Positions 1 through 11,630 of a stretch of DNA of 39,118 bases are shown in pieces. This DNA comes from Chloracidobacterium sp. (lineage in GTDB: Bacteria; Acidobacteriota; Blastocatellia; Pyrinomonadales; Pyrinomonadaceae): assembly GCA_025362075.1 (NCBI GenBank), contig JANYIL010000294.1:1-39118 (forward strand), in the 5' to 3' direction. The notes beneath the pieces are model-generated. The model was not told the origin of the DNA. It made no database searches and saw only the letters and a list, made by a program, of their open reading frames with translations. The stretch's first letter is position 1. Every line of letters begins with the position of its first letter. Made by a program: the position numbers and the translations under genes.

Positions 1-1632
1 GGTTTCAGTGCGGAAGCAGTGGCTGACCGCAACAACGATGCGAAATCAAAACTGATCATCACCGCCGATGGCGGCTGGCGCCGCGGCAAGGCGATTCCCT
101 TGAAGGCCAACGTCGATGCGGCGCTCGAGAAATCGCCTACCGTCGAAAAGTGCATCGTGCTGAACCGCTGCAACACCGACGTGACGATGAAGCCGGGCCG
201 CGATCTCTGGTGGCACGAACTCGTCGCGGGTTGTTCCGACGATTGCCCGGCAGAGCCGCTCGACTCCGAGCACCCGCTCTACATTCTTTATACGAGCGGC
301 ACGACCGGAAAGCCGAAGGGGATCGTTCACACGCACGCGAGTTTTCCGATTAAGGCGGCGCAGGATATGGCGTTTGGGACAGATGTTGGGAAAGGTACGC
401 GGATATCGTGGTACACGGACATCGGCTGGATGATGGGGCCGTGGCTGATCTACGGGGCGTTGATAAACGGTGCAACGATCTGCATTTACGACGGGGCTCC
501 TGATTATCCGACGCCCGACCGGATGTGGGAATTTTGTGCGAAGCACAAGGTTGAGGTTTTGGGCATTTCGCCGACGCTTGTGCGGTCGCTGGCCGCGAGC
601 GAGGACACTACAGACTCCCCACCTTACGAAGGAGGCGTGGCAGTTCCGACGCCTTTGGTCGGGACTGACGGGGTGGTTCTTTCGACGGAGGATAAGTTCG
701 CTGATGATAACGGAGAGAACCACCCCGTCGCCGAAGCGGCGACACCCCTCCTTCGTAAGGTGGGGAACAAGAAAATGCCCTTCGAACGCCACGACCTCTC
801 CGCCCTACGCATATTTGCCTCGACTGGCGAGCCATGGAACCCGGCTCCGTGGTGGTGGTTATTCGAGAAAGTCGGTGATTCCAAACTGCCGATCATCAAT
901 TATAGCGGCGGCACCGAGATCTCTGGCGGCATCCTGATGGGCAACCCGCTGCTGCCGATAAAACCGTGTTCATTCCCCGCTCCGTGTCCCGGAATGGACG
1001 TCGATATTCTCGATGAGAACGGCGATCCAGTCGGGCCGGGCAAGGTCGGCGAACTTGTCATCAAACAGCCGTGGATCGGCATGGCACGTGGATTTTGGCA
1101 GGAAAAGGAACACTATCTCGACACCTATTGGCGGCGTTTCAAAGACATCTGGGTTCACGGCGATTTTGCGATGCGCGACAAGGACGGCCACTGGTTCATC
1201 CTCGGTCGCAGCGACGATACGCTCAAGGTCGCCGGCAAACGCGTCGGCCCCGCCGAGGTCGAGAGCCTGCTCGTCGCACACCCCCAAGTCATTGAAGCCG
1301 CCGTCATCGGCGTCCCCGATGAGGTCAAAGGCACGGCGATGATCGCGTTCGTAGTTCGGAACGCGGACACTCCTGTCCGCCCTGTTACGGACGAAGCGGA
1401 CAAGAGTGTCCGCGTTCCGCTCGAAGCAGAGCTCAAAGCCCTCGTCGCCAAAGATATGGGCAAACCGCTTGCTCCGTCCAAAATACTTTTTGTCTCGGCA
1501 TTGCCAAAAACCCGTAACGCTAAAATAATGCGCCGCGTTATCCGCTCCGCTTACCTCGGCGAAGATCCGGGCGACCTCTCGGCCCTCGAAAATCCGGCTG
1601 CTGTTGAAGAGATCAAGGCGGTCGGCAAATGA
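1..1632 (+). CDS. AMP-dependent acyl-CoA synthetase, acetyl-CoA synthetase-like (5' truncated)
   Basis: The reading frame is open from the first base and begins inside a conserved acetyl-CoA-synthetase segment ([10 protein letters not shown]), so the true start lies before the window and the GTG at 19 is internal. The enzyme adenylates a short carboxylic acid and transfers it to CoA. Visible motifs are the ATP-binding loop [11 protein letters not shown] (about 289-321), the STGEPWNP segment, and the C-terminal [11 protein letters not shown], whose lysine is the usual catalytic and acetylation-regulated residue. The acid substrate cannot be read from sequence. Two palindromic elements lie in frame inside it (616-766 and 1357-1419), adding residues in loops between conserved blocks. 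Its stop overlaps the next start as ATGA, which suggests an operon. Confidence 0.9.
   Translation, partial: GFSAEAVADRNNDAKSKLIITADGGWRRGKAIPLKANVDAALEKSPTVEKCIVLNRCNTDVTMKPGRDLWWHELVAGCSDDCPAEPLDSEHPLYILYTSGTTGKPKGIVHTHASFPIKAAQDMAFGTDVGKGTRISWYTDIGWMMGPWLIYGALINGATICIYDGAPDYPTPDRMWEFCAKHKVEVLGISPTLVRSLAASEDTTDSPPYEGGVAVPTPLVGTDGVVLSTEDKFADDNGENHPVAEAATPLLRKVGNKKMPFERHDLSALRIFASTGEPWNPAPWWWLFEKVGDSKLPIINYSGGTEISGGILMGNPLLPIKPCSFPAPCPGMDVDILDENGDPVGPGKVGELVIKQPWIGMARGFWQEKEHYLDTYWRRFKDIWVHGDFAMRDKDGHWFILGRSDDTLKVAGKRVGPAEVESLLVAHPQVIEAAVIGVPDEVKGTAMIAFVVRNADTPVRPVTDEADKSVRVPLEAELKALVAKDMGKPLAPSKILFVSALPKTRNAKIMRRVIRSAYLGEDPGDLSALENPAAVEEIKAVGK
616..766. repeat. Nested inverted repeat inside the ligase gene, read in frame
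   Basis: A perfect 20-bp inverted repeat (616-635 with 747-766) encloses a second perfect 14-bp one (667-680 with 716-729). The whole structure is translated without a stop. It adds about 50 residues of low-conservation sequence between the RSL block and the HDLSALRIF block of the ligase. This looks like a mobile palindromic element that entered a coding region and kept the frame. The encoded segment has no recognisable domain. Confidence 0.85.
1357..1419. repeat. Second in-frame inverted repeat inside the ligase gene
   Basis: Arms of 24 bp (1357-1380 and 1396-1419) differ at one position and are separated by a 15-bp loop. The arm core pairs GCGGACAC with GTGTCCGC. The element encodes roughly 21 residues between the AFVVRN and LEAELKALV segments of the C-terminal domain, where related synthetases normally have a short variable link. 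It is unrelated in sequence to the element at 616-766. Confidence 0.85.
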
Positions 1633-2084
1633 CATCCGTTTATACCATCGGTCACGGCCGACACCCCTTCGCGTATTTTCTCGCACTGTTTAAGAAATAC
1701 GAGATCGAATTCGTATGCGATGTACGGGCGTTCGCTCGTTCGCGGTGGCCGCAATTTAATGGCCTCGTTTTGCAGGAATTACTGAGAGATAACAGTATTG
1801 GCTATGAGCATTTACCCGAAACCGGCGGCAAGAATAAACCCACACCGGAGGATGTTGCGTGGGGCGTGAACCGCCTGATCGAGATAGCGAACGACGCCCG
1901 AACGGTGATGATGTGTTCAGAATCAAAACCCCTCTCCGATCACAAAATACCGCGAGCAAATTGCCACCGCATTGGAATGCTCTCGCCAATGCTGCGCGCC
2001 CGAGGTGTCGAGCGAATAATTCACATCTTGCCTAATGGCGAGTCAATCGAGTTTGACGAATCTGCCGTACCGTCGATTTGGTGA
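1629..2084 (+). CDS. DUF488 family protein
   Basis: A 151-residue protein with the family opening [13 protein letters not shown], followed by the [15 protein letters not shown] segment and a later cysteine block (MMCSESKP). DUF488 proteins are small cytosolic proteins of unsettled function, often found near DNA-repair or stress genes. The ATG overlaps the stop of the upstream ligase (ATGA), and the AlkA-like gene starts three bases after its stop, so the three genes are probably co-transcribed. The family assignment is firm; no activity can be assigned. Confidence 0.85.
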   Translation: MTSVYTIGHGRHPFAYFLALFKKYEIEFVCDVRAFARSRWPQFNGLVLQELLRDNSIGYEHLPETGGKNKPTPEDVAWGVNRLIEIANDARTVMMCSESKPLSDHKIPRANCHRIGMLSPMLRARGVERIIHILPNGESIEFDESAVPSIW

Positions 2085-2087
2085 GGA

Positions 2088-2726
2088 ATGGAACGATTGA
2101 ACAAACTGAATAACAAATCGCTACGGCGATTCAGCCAAACCCTCGCGGCTATGGACCCGCACCTGCGAGGCGTGCACGATCTTTACGGGCCGCCTCCGCT
2201 GTGGAACCGGCCGACCGGGTTTGCAACGCTGCTCCAGATCATCCTGGAGCAACAGGTATCGCTCGCCTCGGCAAAGGCCTGTTACGACAAACTGTGCATG
2301 ACGCTCGGCGAAGTCACGCCCGAAACCTTGCTGATGCTGAATGATGCGGAACTGAAAGTAGTCGGATTCAGCCGCCAAAAGACGGCTTACGCCCGACACT
2401 TGTCCGAGGCGATATTAGAAAACCGCCTCGATCTCGACAGACTCGCACAGCTATCCGATACCGAGGTAAAGACCGAACTCATCAAGCTTAAAGGCGTCGG
2501 CGAATGGACCTCGGACATCTATCTGTTGATGGCGATGCTCCGGCCTGACATTATGCCAAAAGGCGATGTCGCCCTGCACACGGCCTGGCATAAACTCAGC
2601 GGTGAACCGCGACCCTCATCTGACGAATTCATACAAATGGCCGAAAAATGGAAGCCGTATCGCTCGGTTGCGGCACGATTCCTATGGCATTTTTACCTAA
2701 GTGAAAGGCGGAAACCCAAGCGGTAG
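2088..2726 (+). CDS. DNA-3-methyladenine glycosylase II-like (AlkA/HhH-GPD)
   Basis: This 212-residue protein belongs to the helix-hairpin-helix GPD superfamily, which flips out and excises alkylated bases in base-excision repair. The hairpin LKGVGEWTSD is near residues 134-143 and the catalytic aspartate is expected at D160 in MPKGDVAL. EQQVSLASA near 54-62 is the conserved helix of small AlkA-like enzymes. It lacks the long N-terminal domain of E. coli AlkA, as many short homologues do. The final codons and stop (RRKPKR then TAG) are read from the left arm of the palindromic element at 2707-2797, so the C-terminus appears to be supplied by a repeat. Confidence 0.88.
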   Translation: MERLNKLNNKSLRRFSQTLAAMDPHLRGVHDLYGPPPLWNRPTGFATLLQIILEQQVSLASAKACYDKLCMTLGEVTPETLLMLNDAELKVVGFSRQKTAYARHLSEAILENRLDLDRLAQLSDTEVKTELIKLKGVGEWTSDIYLLMAMLRPDIMPKGDVALHTAWHKLSGEPRPSSDEFIQMAEKWKPYRSVAARFLWHFYLSERRKPKR

Positions 2727-2797
2727 CGAGGGTGTTGATTACAATATCGAACTTTACGACTGCGAAGCGCACACTCCCTACCGGTCGTGTTTCCGCC
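2707..2797. repeat. Palindromic element D, copy 1
   Basis: Two arms of 29 bp (2707-2735 and 2769-2797) match in inverted orientation at 23 positions. The right arm contains CCGGTCGTGTTTCCG, also found in the element at 35151-35220; the full 29-bp right arm recurs there in reverse complement. The left arm overlaps the end of the AlkA-like gene and contains its stop codon. The right arm lies just before the methyltransferase start. Confidence 0.75.
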
Positions 2798-2819
2798 CGC
2801 TTTTTGCTACTTTATTTCC

Positions 2820-3374
2820 ATGACCAAGATCCTCGATGTCGGCTGCGGGGCCAATAAAACGGAAGGTGCTATCGGCCTCGACAATAATCCGCGTACAGCG
2901 GCCGATGTCATTCACGACCTTGGCGTCATTCCCTATCCGTTTCCCGATAACGAGTTCGATCTGGTAGTTTCCAACCACGTTGTCGAGCATGTGCCTGACG
3001 TTATGGCGTTTATCGGCGAACTGTACCGCGTGACCCGCAACGGCGGAAGGATCAAGTTACTCACGCCGCATTACACTAACCCCGACTGGGCAAACGACCC
3101 GACGCACCGCAATCACATAAATTCGTACACATTCAACACGTTTATGCCGGGCCGTCAGGTATTCGATTTCTATACGGACATTCAGCTCAAGTCCGTCCGC
3201 ACGTACGTTTCGCTTGCGGGTTTGTGGAGGGTCTTGGGTATTGAGTTTTTAGTAAATCTTGACCAGCGGAGCTCTAAGATGCGTTTCCTAAGAAAGTTTT
3301 GGGAACAATACCTGAGCTATATAGTGCGAGGAAAGGAATTGCAGTTTGAGTTTGAGGTCGTTAAAGACAAATAA
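2820..3374 (+). CDS. Class I SAM-dependent methyltransferase
   Basis: A 184-residue protein with motif I ILDVGCGANK at residues 4-13, the acidic motif II around GLDNNP, and a motif IV/post-I block SNHVVEHVPD typical of Methyltransf_11-like enzymes. The substrate cannot be inferred. The ATG at 2820 is preferred over the upstream GTG at 2787, because the GTG lies inside a palindromic repeat and the fold begins immediately after 2820. No strong ribosome-binding site precedes it. The C-terminal third, after THRNHINSY, is lineage-specific and holds no motif I recognise. Confidence 0.85.
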   Translation: MTKILDVGCGANKTEGAIGLDNNPRTAADVIHDLGVIPYPFPDNEFDLVVSNHVVEHVPDVMAFIGELYRVTRNGGRIKLLTPHYTNPDWANDPTHRNHINSYTFNTFMPGRQVFDFYTDIQLKSVRTYVSLAGLWRVLGIEFLVNLDQRSSKMRFLRKFWEQYLSYIVRGKELQFEFEVVKDK

Positions 3375-3510
3375 AAGATCGTCCTGTTAACATTTTGGCC
3401 TTTACCGGCATCTTAGAATCGGATGCACTATTAATAGCCAACTATTCCCGAACTTTGAAGCATCTGTTATCGTTAGGAAGTAAACTTGAGCTTTTATTGA
3501 GGTAAAACTA

Positions 3511-4563
3511 ATGAGAACCAGATCGTTTGCCACCGTGATTATTGCGGTTTTGATATTAAATTTCGCGAGCCTTGCGGCCACGGATGACCGGCACCGGGTG
3601 GTCAAAAAGAGTCAGGCCACGCGGCTCGTTACATTGCTGCCTGCCTCGGACGGCGTTGCCGTTTTTGACGCAAAGCGTTTCCTGAATGACGCCCTGCCAA
3701 AACTTTTGTCGGCGAATCAGACTGTTCTCGGTGAGATTATGGCAAAGATCACCGAGATGGAAAACCGGACCGGTATCGACCTGAGAAAGTTTGACCAGGT
3801 AGCGGTCGGCGTTACGTCGAAGCAAATCTCGCCGAAAGAGACCGATTTTGAACCGGTCGCGATCGCTAGTGGCGACATTAGTGCGGGAGCCTTGATCGCC
3901 ATCGCAAGGCTGGCGTCGAACGGCACCTATCGTGAGGAGAACATATCGGGCCATACAGTTTACATTTTTGTGCCAAAAGACGTGGCGCACAAAGCCGCAA
4001 CCAAGACCCCGAATTCACAGGTCGCGAACACGATCGACCATGTTTTCAGCACCGTGAACAAGGAATTTGCAGTAACCGCCCTCGATAAAAATACGTTGGC
4101 CATCGGAACCCTGCCGCGTGTCCGTGAGACCCTGCTCGGTCAGTCGCACGTCAGTGCCGAATTGACCGGCCTGCTGTCGCAGAAGGAAACCGCCGTGATG
4201 AGCTTTGCCCTTCGTACTCCGGATGGAATGGCTAAACTGGTGTCGCTCGACAATGACGACTTTGGAAAGAACATAGATTCGATCCAACTATTGTCGGGGT
4301 CGGTCGAAGTTGCCGCCATCGGCACAACGCTTCACCTCGCCGCCCGGACGAAAAAACCCGATCAGGCACAGAGCCTGAAAGATACTCTCGACGGTCTCCA
4401 GATCATCGGGAAAGCCGTCTTTGGCGGCTCAAAACGGCCCGATCAGCAGATTTACGGCCGCCTGATCAAAAATGCCAAATTCGACCTCCACGGCAGCGAC
4501 GTCTCGCTGGATCTGTTGATCCCGCAGGCGGATATTGATGCTTTGGTTGCGAAACTGAAATAG
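3511..4563 (+). CDS. Exported hypothetical protein, paralogue-family member 1
   Basis: A 350-residue protein with an N-terminal signal peptide (basic MRTR, hydrophobic core to about residue 23). A GAGGT ribosome-binding site precedes the ATG. The mature part has no domain I can name. Its last 80 residues end in a helix-strand pattern (NAKFDLHGSDVSLDLLIP, then a C-terminal helix) that resembles the ends of the proteins at 5706-7082 and 7088-7741 (NAKVETNGKKIMITFMVP in the first). The family therefore probably shares an envelope role. The stop codon TAG abuts the repeat at 4563-4677. Confidence 0.75.
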   Translation: MRTRSFATVIIAVLILNFASLAATDDRHRVVKKSQATRLVTLLPASDGVAVFDAKRFLNDALPKLLSANQTVLGEIMAKITEMENRTGIDLRKFDQVAVGVTSKQISPKETDFEPVAIASGDISAGALIAIARLASNGTYREENISGHTVYIFVPKDVAHKAATKTPNSQVANTIDHVFSTVNKEFAVTALDKNTLAIGTLPRVRETLLGQSHVSAELTGLLSQKETAVMSFALRTPDGMAKLVSLDNDDFGKNIDSIQLLSGSVEVAAIGTTLHLAARTKKPDQAQSLKDTLDGLQIIGKAVFGGSKRPDQQIYGRLIKNAKFDLHGSDVSLDLLIPQADIDALVAKLK

Positions 4564-4677
4564 TCAGAACCACCTGCGGTAGCGGGTGGTTTAAATATAC
4601 GTTGACGGAATTGCTTGGGATAACGGTGATTTCTCGCTAGCCAACTTCAACCACCCGCTACCGCAGGTGGTTCTGAC
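4563..4677. repeat. Palindromic element A, copy 1
   Basis: Perfect 29-bp inverted repeat, arms 4563-4591 and 4649-4677, around an unrelated 57-bp core. The arm begins GTCAGAACCACCTGCGGTAG. The same arms recur at 35670-35798, 37416-37542 and 38132-38267. Here it fills the gap between two convergent genes, touching both stop codons, and may serve as a bidirectional transcription terminator, although no T-run is present. Confidence 0.92.
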
Positions 4678-5541
4678 CTATCGTCTCCGTCTTCGAAACC
4701 CATCGGAGCGTTGTTTTGCAAATTGGTCTAGGTCACGATTGTACTTTCCATCCTCGCCAAAAAGCGGGAAAAGCTGTAGATCACGCGAAATATACGCGGC
4801 CCGCAGCTCGACCGGACGCGGTCCGGCCTTGATCACGCGAACGGTCGTTCCACGAATCTCGCCTATCCAGGCGGCAAATTCCTCCGCCCGACCGACGGTT
4901 GCCGACAACAGCAGCATCCGGATGCGCGGCGGCGACAGGATAATCGATTCTTCCCAGACGTGGCCGCGTTCCTCGTCCGATAAGTAATGAGCCTCGTCAA
5001 GGACCACAAAATCAGCCTCAACTTGGCTACCTTCGCGCAGGGCGTCAAAAAGCTGATTTCGATATATCTCGGTGGTGCCGACGATCAATGGAGCCTGAGT
5101 ATTTTCTTTTCGGTCACCAGTTAGAATGCCAACATTCTCAGGGCCAAATTCGGCACCAAATTCCGTATATTTCGAGTTTGTCAGTGCCTTGAGCGGCGTC
5201 GTGTACCAGGCCCGCTTCCCCGCGGCCAGCATCCGGCGAATTTCCTCACGAGCGATCCACGTCTTGCCGCTCCCGGTCGGGGCGGTGACGAGCACATCCT
5301 CGGTCTCTATCGCAGCCAGGGCTTCGAGCTGAAAGCTGTCTGGCTTGAAAGGTTTTGGTTCCGGAACGCCGATACCTGACAAAAGGCGTTCGACCGCGCG
5401 AACTTGTCTCGGTGTCTGCGAAGTCACGATGCGGGCTGAGGAACTTTCGCCTGCAAAAAAGCGTTTATCTCTTCGTTCACCCTTTGGCTGCGGTCGATCT
5501 TGCGATGAGCGGCGGCGATCTCGGTTATCTGAGCGGGGCAT
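4678..5541 (-). pseudogene. Truncated Ski2/Mtr4-like DExH helicase, N-terminal RecA domain only
   Basis: The 287-residue product carries only the first RecA-like domain of a superfamily 2 RNA/DNA helicase: FQLEAL Q-motif (70-75), Walker A APTGSGKT (87-94), PLKALTNSKY motif Ia, DEAH (182-185) and SAT (213-215). The second RecA domain, with motifs IV-VI, and any accessory domains are absent, so unwinding activity is unlikely. The frame ends in an arginine run directly at palindromic element A. In the -1 frame the end would be acidic (EDGDD) and run into the repeat. This points to 3' loss linked to the repeat. A basic, low-complexity N-terminus precedes the domain. Confidence 0.72.
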
Positions 5542-5705
5542 GCTCTTTGATGTTAGATGTTTAGTAACCAGAAGTCTAATCCTTCCAATCGCCGCCGGAA
5601 GGTGTTAAAATACTCAATTGCCCCGCAACGTTTTGCCCGGCAGAGGCGTCTAAAAAATTTTATGCGGGCAGTTTGCAGCTTAATTTAGAACGCAAAACTT
5701 TTTAT

Positions 5706-7082
5706 ATGTTAGAGCAGTCATTATACAATACAGAATTTGAAATGGCCCCGGTCGCCACCCCGTTGGAGGATGTTGACCTGTTTCGTCGCTATGAGCTTAA
5801 AAATTGGGAATTTACGCCGCGGATATACAAAATTCTGGCCATTGCGTCCGTCTTTAATCTTCTGGCTTTGCTGATATTCTCACAGACCTCGGTTTTGACC
5901 GCCAAGGGCTGCGACAGCCCGCTCGTAGGACGCGTTTGCTCGGTGCTGGACACGGTGTATGTCGGGGCCATGCTCTTCGGCACCGATCGCCAGTACGTCG
6001 ATGAGGCTTACGAAAAAACCGACCTCGCTGATGCGGACATTACGTATGTTGATGTCAGTGGCGAAACGCCGCCATTATCGTACCCGGAGGGATATTTCGC
6101 ACTTGCAAATCCAACCGAGTATCAGGCGATGCTCGATCAGGCGAACAATCCAGCTCTGCCGCCGGATATGTCTGGATTTCCATCGAGCATAACGACCACG
6201 ACGCCGTCGTTCGGTGGCCGCCTGATCGACACCAAGCCGCATATTCCGAAAGCAAATCCAAACGTACTCGAAGGCGATCTGCCGACGATCGACGACAAAA
6301 CTGGAATGCCCGACACACCGAGACGGCCGAAATTCCCCGGCATGGGCAAAATAAGGACGCCGCGAACGACGCCGGTCGCGCCAAAACCAACGCCGGACCC
6401 GAACGCTAAGGTTGCCGACGTGAAAAAAGATCCGCCGGCCAAGGTAGAACCGACCGATCCGCCGACGAGTTTCGACATCAACAAACGCCCGTTTGTCGAT
6501 CTGGCGAACAATGTCAACGATCTGCTCGCCAAAAAGGCGGTAAATCTCGACACCAAATTTATCGTAAATGCCAAAGGCAAGCTGACCAAGGAAGGCAAGC
6601 TCGACCCCAAGTCATTTAAATACCTCCAGGCGTTGAGCCCTGATCCAAATATGATCAAGGTCGTGCAGCAGGGCATCGAGGCGATCAATGACAGTGGCTA
6701 TTTACAATATTTGAATGTGCTTACGGGCAAAGATTTCCAACTGTCTCTACAGCAGGACGATGCCAATATTACGGCCATCGTACAGTCCGACATGGATGAC
6801 GCCAACCACGCGAACACTATAAAGAGCGGCCTCAACGGCATTCTCTCTATCGCTAGAATGAAAAAGAGCGGCGAAAATGCCGACCAAAACGACAAGGACG
6901 ATCTCGTGTTGCTCGAAAACGCCAAGGTGGAGACCAATGGCAAAAAGATCATGATCACGTTCATGGTGCCAAAGGACATTGCCCAAAAGATGATCCAGCG
7001 AAAACTCGCCGAACAGGCTAAAGAACCGCGGCAACCGAACGGCAATGCGATCAATAAGGCAGCCAATAGCACCGGGAAATAA
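5706..7082 (+). CDS. Single-pass membrane protein with proline-rich linker, paralogue-family member 2
   Basis: From the ATG at 5706 the protein is 458 residues. A short cytoplasmic N-terminus precedes one membrane segment (ILAIASVFNLLALLIF). Next come a proline- and threonine-rich stretch of about 130 residues and a C-terminal globular region. The layout recalls TonB-like envelope-spanning proteins, but I see no TonB signature. The C-terminal region (QQGIEAINDSGYLQYL onward) is clearly homologous to the protein at 7088 (KQGIQALGDSGLLQYL). The TTG at 5673 is an alternative start; neither has a good ribosome-binding site. It is followed by two probably co-transcribed relatives. Confidence 0.72.
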   Translation: MLEQSLYNTEFEMAPVATPLEDVDLFRRYELKNWEFTPRIYKILAIASVFNLLALLIFSQTSVLTAKGCDSPLVGRVCSVLDTVYVGAMLFGTDRQYVDEAYEKTDLADADITYVDVSGETPPLSYPEGYFALANPTEYQAMLDQANNPALPPDMSGFPSSITTTTPSFGGRLIDTKPHIPKANPNVLEGDLPTIDDKTGMPDTPRRPKFPGMGKIRTPRTTPVAPKPTPDPNAKVADVKKDPPAKVEPTDPPTSFDINKRPFVDLANNVNDLLAKKAVNLDTKFIVNAKGKLTKEGKLDPKSFKYLQALSPDPNMIKVVQQGIEAINDSGYLQYLNVLTGKDFQLSLQQDDANITAIVQSDMDDANHANTIKSGLNGILSIARMKKSGENADQNDKDDLVLLENAKVETNGKKIMITFMVPKDIAQKMIQRKLAEQAKEPRQPNGNAINKAANSTGK

Positions 7083-7087
7083 TTAAC

Positions 7088-7741
7088 TTGAACAACCGTA
7101 AAAGCAACAAATCCATCATCTTCCTCGCAACGCTCGGCATCTATCTCGGTCTGGCTTTTGCTGGCGCGACATCTCAGGTTTATTCCCAGGATAACCCTCC
7201 AGCAGAAATAGTCGTAAACGCGAGGCCCCTAAGAGATTTTCGTGAATATGCCGGCTACGCGTTACGGACTCGTGAGATTGACCTGGCAACGTCATTTTCG
7301 GTAAGTTTTGAGGGTTATCTAACCGACTCGGCAGCATTTGACGTAAAGAGATCGAAGTTTGTTCGAAGCAGTGGCGACAATAAATCGGTCGAGATCGCCA
7401 AGCAAGGTATTCAGGCGTTAGGCGATAGCGGGCTTTTACAATATCTTACTCAGTTAGGAATGGACGCAGTATCGATTACCGTTTGGCAGAATAATCAGAT
7501 CGTGTACCTCAATATTTCTTCGGACGCAAAAACTAAAGAACGGGCTATGACGATTTCTTCAGGGCTGGGGGCAGCGATTCAAATTGGAAAGATTCAGTCT
7601 AAAAATGAGATCGATAAAATATTGTTAGAAAGTATGAAGGTCAGCTCGGCCGGTTCGCTGTTGAGAATTGACTTAAGCGTCGCCTCCGATAGGGTGCAGA
7701 CAATTCTTCTGGGCACTGGAGTTAGTTCGGGAAATGACTAA
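7088..7741 (+). CDS. Exported hypothetical protein, paralogue-family member 3
   Basis: A 217-residue protein starting at TTG 7088. This start is supported by the N-terminal match with the next gene: SIIFLATLGIYLGL here and SALFLATLGVYLGL there. It has a signal peptide or anchor and then essentially the C-terminal domain of the protein at 5706-7082, including the GDSGLLQYL motif. It lacks that protein's proline-rich linker. The gene begins five bases after the preceding stop and overlaps the following start by 8 bp, indicating translational coupling. The function is unknown. Confidence 0.75.
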   Translation: MNNRKSNKSIIFLATLGIYLGLAFAGATSQVYSQDNPPAEIVVNARPLRDFREYAGYALRTREIDLATSFSVSFEGYLTDSAAFDVKRSKFVRSSGDNKSVEIAKQGIQALGDSGLLQYLTQLGMDAVSITVWQNNQIVYLNISSDAKTKERAMTISSGLGAAIQIGKIQSKNEIDKILLESMKVSSAGSLLRIDLSVASDRVQTILLGTGVSSGND

Positions 7742-8477
7742 ACCAAAAAATCAAAACTCTGCCCTGTTCCTCGCGACGCTCGGGGTATATCTCGGTCTCG
7801 TACTCGTCGGAGCGACGCCGCAGGTTCTGGCGAACGCGGCGATGACTCGGCAGTTCAATATTAAGGACGAGGTTGAGTTTAACGATAATCTCGACAAAAA
7901 GCCGGATGACGAGCGAACACCGGTTGCGGATTCGGTCAAACTTTACTTAGAGGACATTGAGTATTTTTTTGCTAATCTTGCTCGTTTGAGATCAAAGCCC
8001 GGATTTGATTCGGAGAAAGACGCGTTTGAGGTAGCTCAAAATACGTTGTTGCCGTGCGTCGACCGTAATACCGCCGGACGCTTCACTCCCTTGAAATTTG
8101 AGTATGTAAATGAATCAGCGAGGGCAACATTAGAACGATTCAGCCGGAGCATGGTCTTTGGTTACTCGCTCGGCGACTGCATTGCGAATAACGAATTCAA
8201 CGGTGTTGAGGCGGTCGATACCAAATTCAGTTACAAGCTCGACGCAAAAGAATTTTCCGTCAATGTTGTGGTCAGGAAACAGTCGCCGCAGAACGCTCAG
8301 AATCTTCTGAGAGACCTCCAACGAGCTGTTGAGCTGTACGCCGCAAACGATCACGCCGCTGTTACAGAAAAGATCATCGCCAACACCGCATTCCGAGCCG
8401 AAAACGACCAGGTTTTTGTCGTCACACGCCTTCCCCGTGCCGGGCTCGACTCGCTGCTTGCTGTAAACGCAAAGTAG
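7734..8477 (+). CDS. Exported hypothetical protein, paralogue-family member 4
   Basis: A 247-residue protein whose ATG lies inside the end of the previous gene. The first 30 residues are nearly a copy of the previous protein's signal region, indicating gene duplication. The mature part has diverged further and contains two cysteines (PCVDRN and GDCIAN) that could form a disulphide outside the cytoplasm. Its predicted secondary-structure pattern at the end (long helix, strand TAFRAENDQVFVVTRLP, short helix) still resembles its relatives. No known domain was recognised. Confidence 0.72.
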   Translation: MTKPKNQNSALFLATLGVYLGLVLVGATPQVLANAAMTRQFNIKDEVEFNDNLDKKPDDERTPVADSVKLYLEDIEYFFANLARLRSKPGFDSEKDAFEVAQNTLLPCVDRNTAGRFTPLKFEYVNESARATLERFSRSMVFGYSLGDCIANNEFNGVEAVDTKFSYKLDAKEFSVNVVVRKQSPQNAQNLLRDLQRAVELYAANDHAAVTEKIIANTAFRAENDQVFVVTRLPRAGLDSLLAVNAK

Positions 8478-8516
8478 CGGCGGGCAATCAATTTCAAACT
8501 CGCCATTTAGAGAAAA

Positions 8517-8600
8517 GTCAGAACCCTCTGCGTAAGCAGAGGGAACGAACGCTGGATATATAACGCGATTCGTCCGCCCGCTGACGCAGGCGGTTCTGAC
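8517..8600. repeat. Divergent palindromic element of the A type
   Basis: The element begins GTCAGAACCCTCTGCG and ends CGCAGGCGGTTCTGAC. It keeps the GTCAGAACC/GGTTCTGAC tips and the CTGCG core of element A, but each arm has its own internal palindrome (CCCTCTGCGTAAGCAGAGGG on the left). At 84 bp it is shorter than the other copies. It lies between the stop of the upstream gene and the ribosome-binding site of secA. Confidence 0.8.
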
Positions 8601-8649
8601 ACAGCATAAGAGCACGCTCAGGCGTGAACTCTAAACACAAGAGGAAATC

Positions 8650-11457
<2,808 letters not shown>

Positions 11458-11504
11458 TATAGGGAGGAAAAACGGCAACGCGGGCCGTAGAGAGTGGGCA
11501 CGAC

Positions 11505-11530
11505 GGGCGGTTTCGGCCGCCCTATTTTCT
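11505..11530 (+). terminator. Probable intrinsic terminator of secA
   Basis: A GGGCGG/CCGCCC stem (11505-11510 with 11517-11522) with a six-base loop is followed by a T-rich stretch TATTTTCTT, about 50 bp after the secA stop. The stem is short, so confidence is moderate. Confidence 0.55.
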
Positions 11531-11630
11531 TGTGATCGCGTAATGGTGGGGACTTTAATTTTGTCATTTTTCGATACGCGTGACTTTAGCGAAATTCGGG
11601 CGTTTTGTGCGCTTTAAGCTACACTTTTTT

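Noticed and set aside
46-792. Long minus-strand frame opposite the acyl-CoA synthetase
   Set aside because: It is a shadow of the conserved plus-strand ligase and has no recognisable motif.
4563-4677. Element A as an intrinsic terminator
   Set aside because: Very stable hairpin potential, but there is no T-run on either side. Its occurrence upstream of and between co-directional genes also argues against a pure terminator role.
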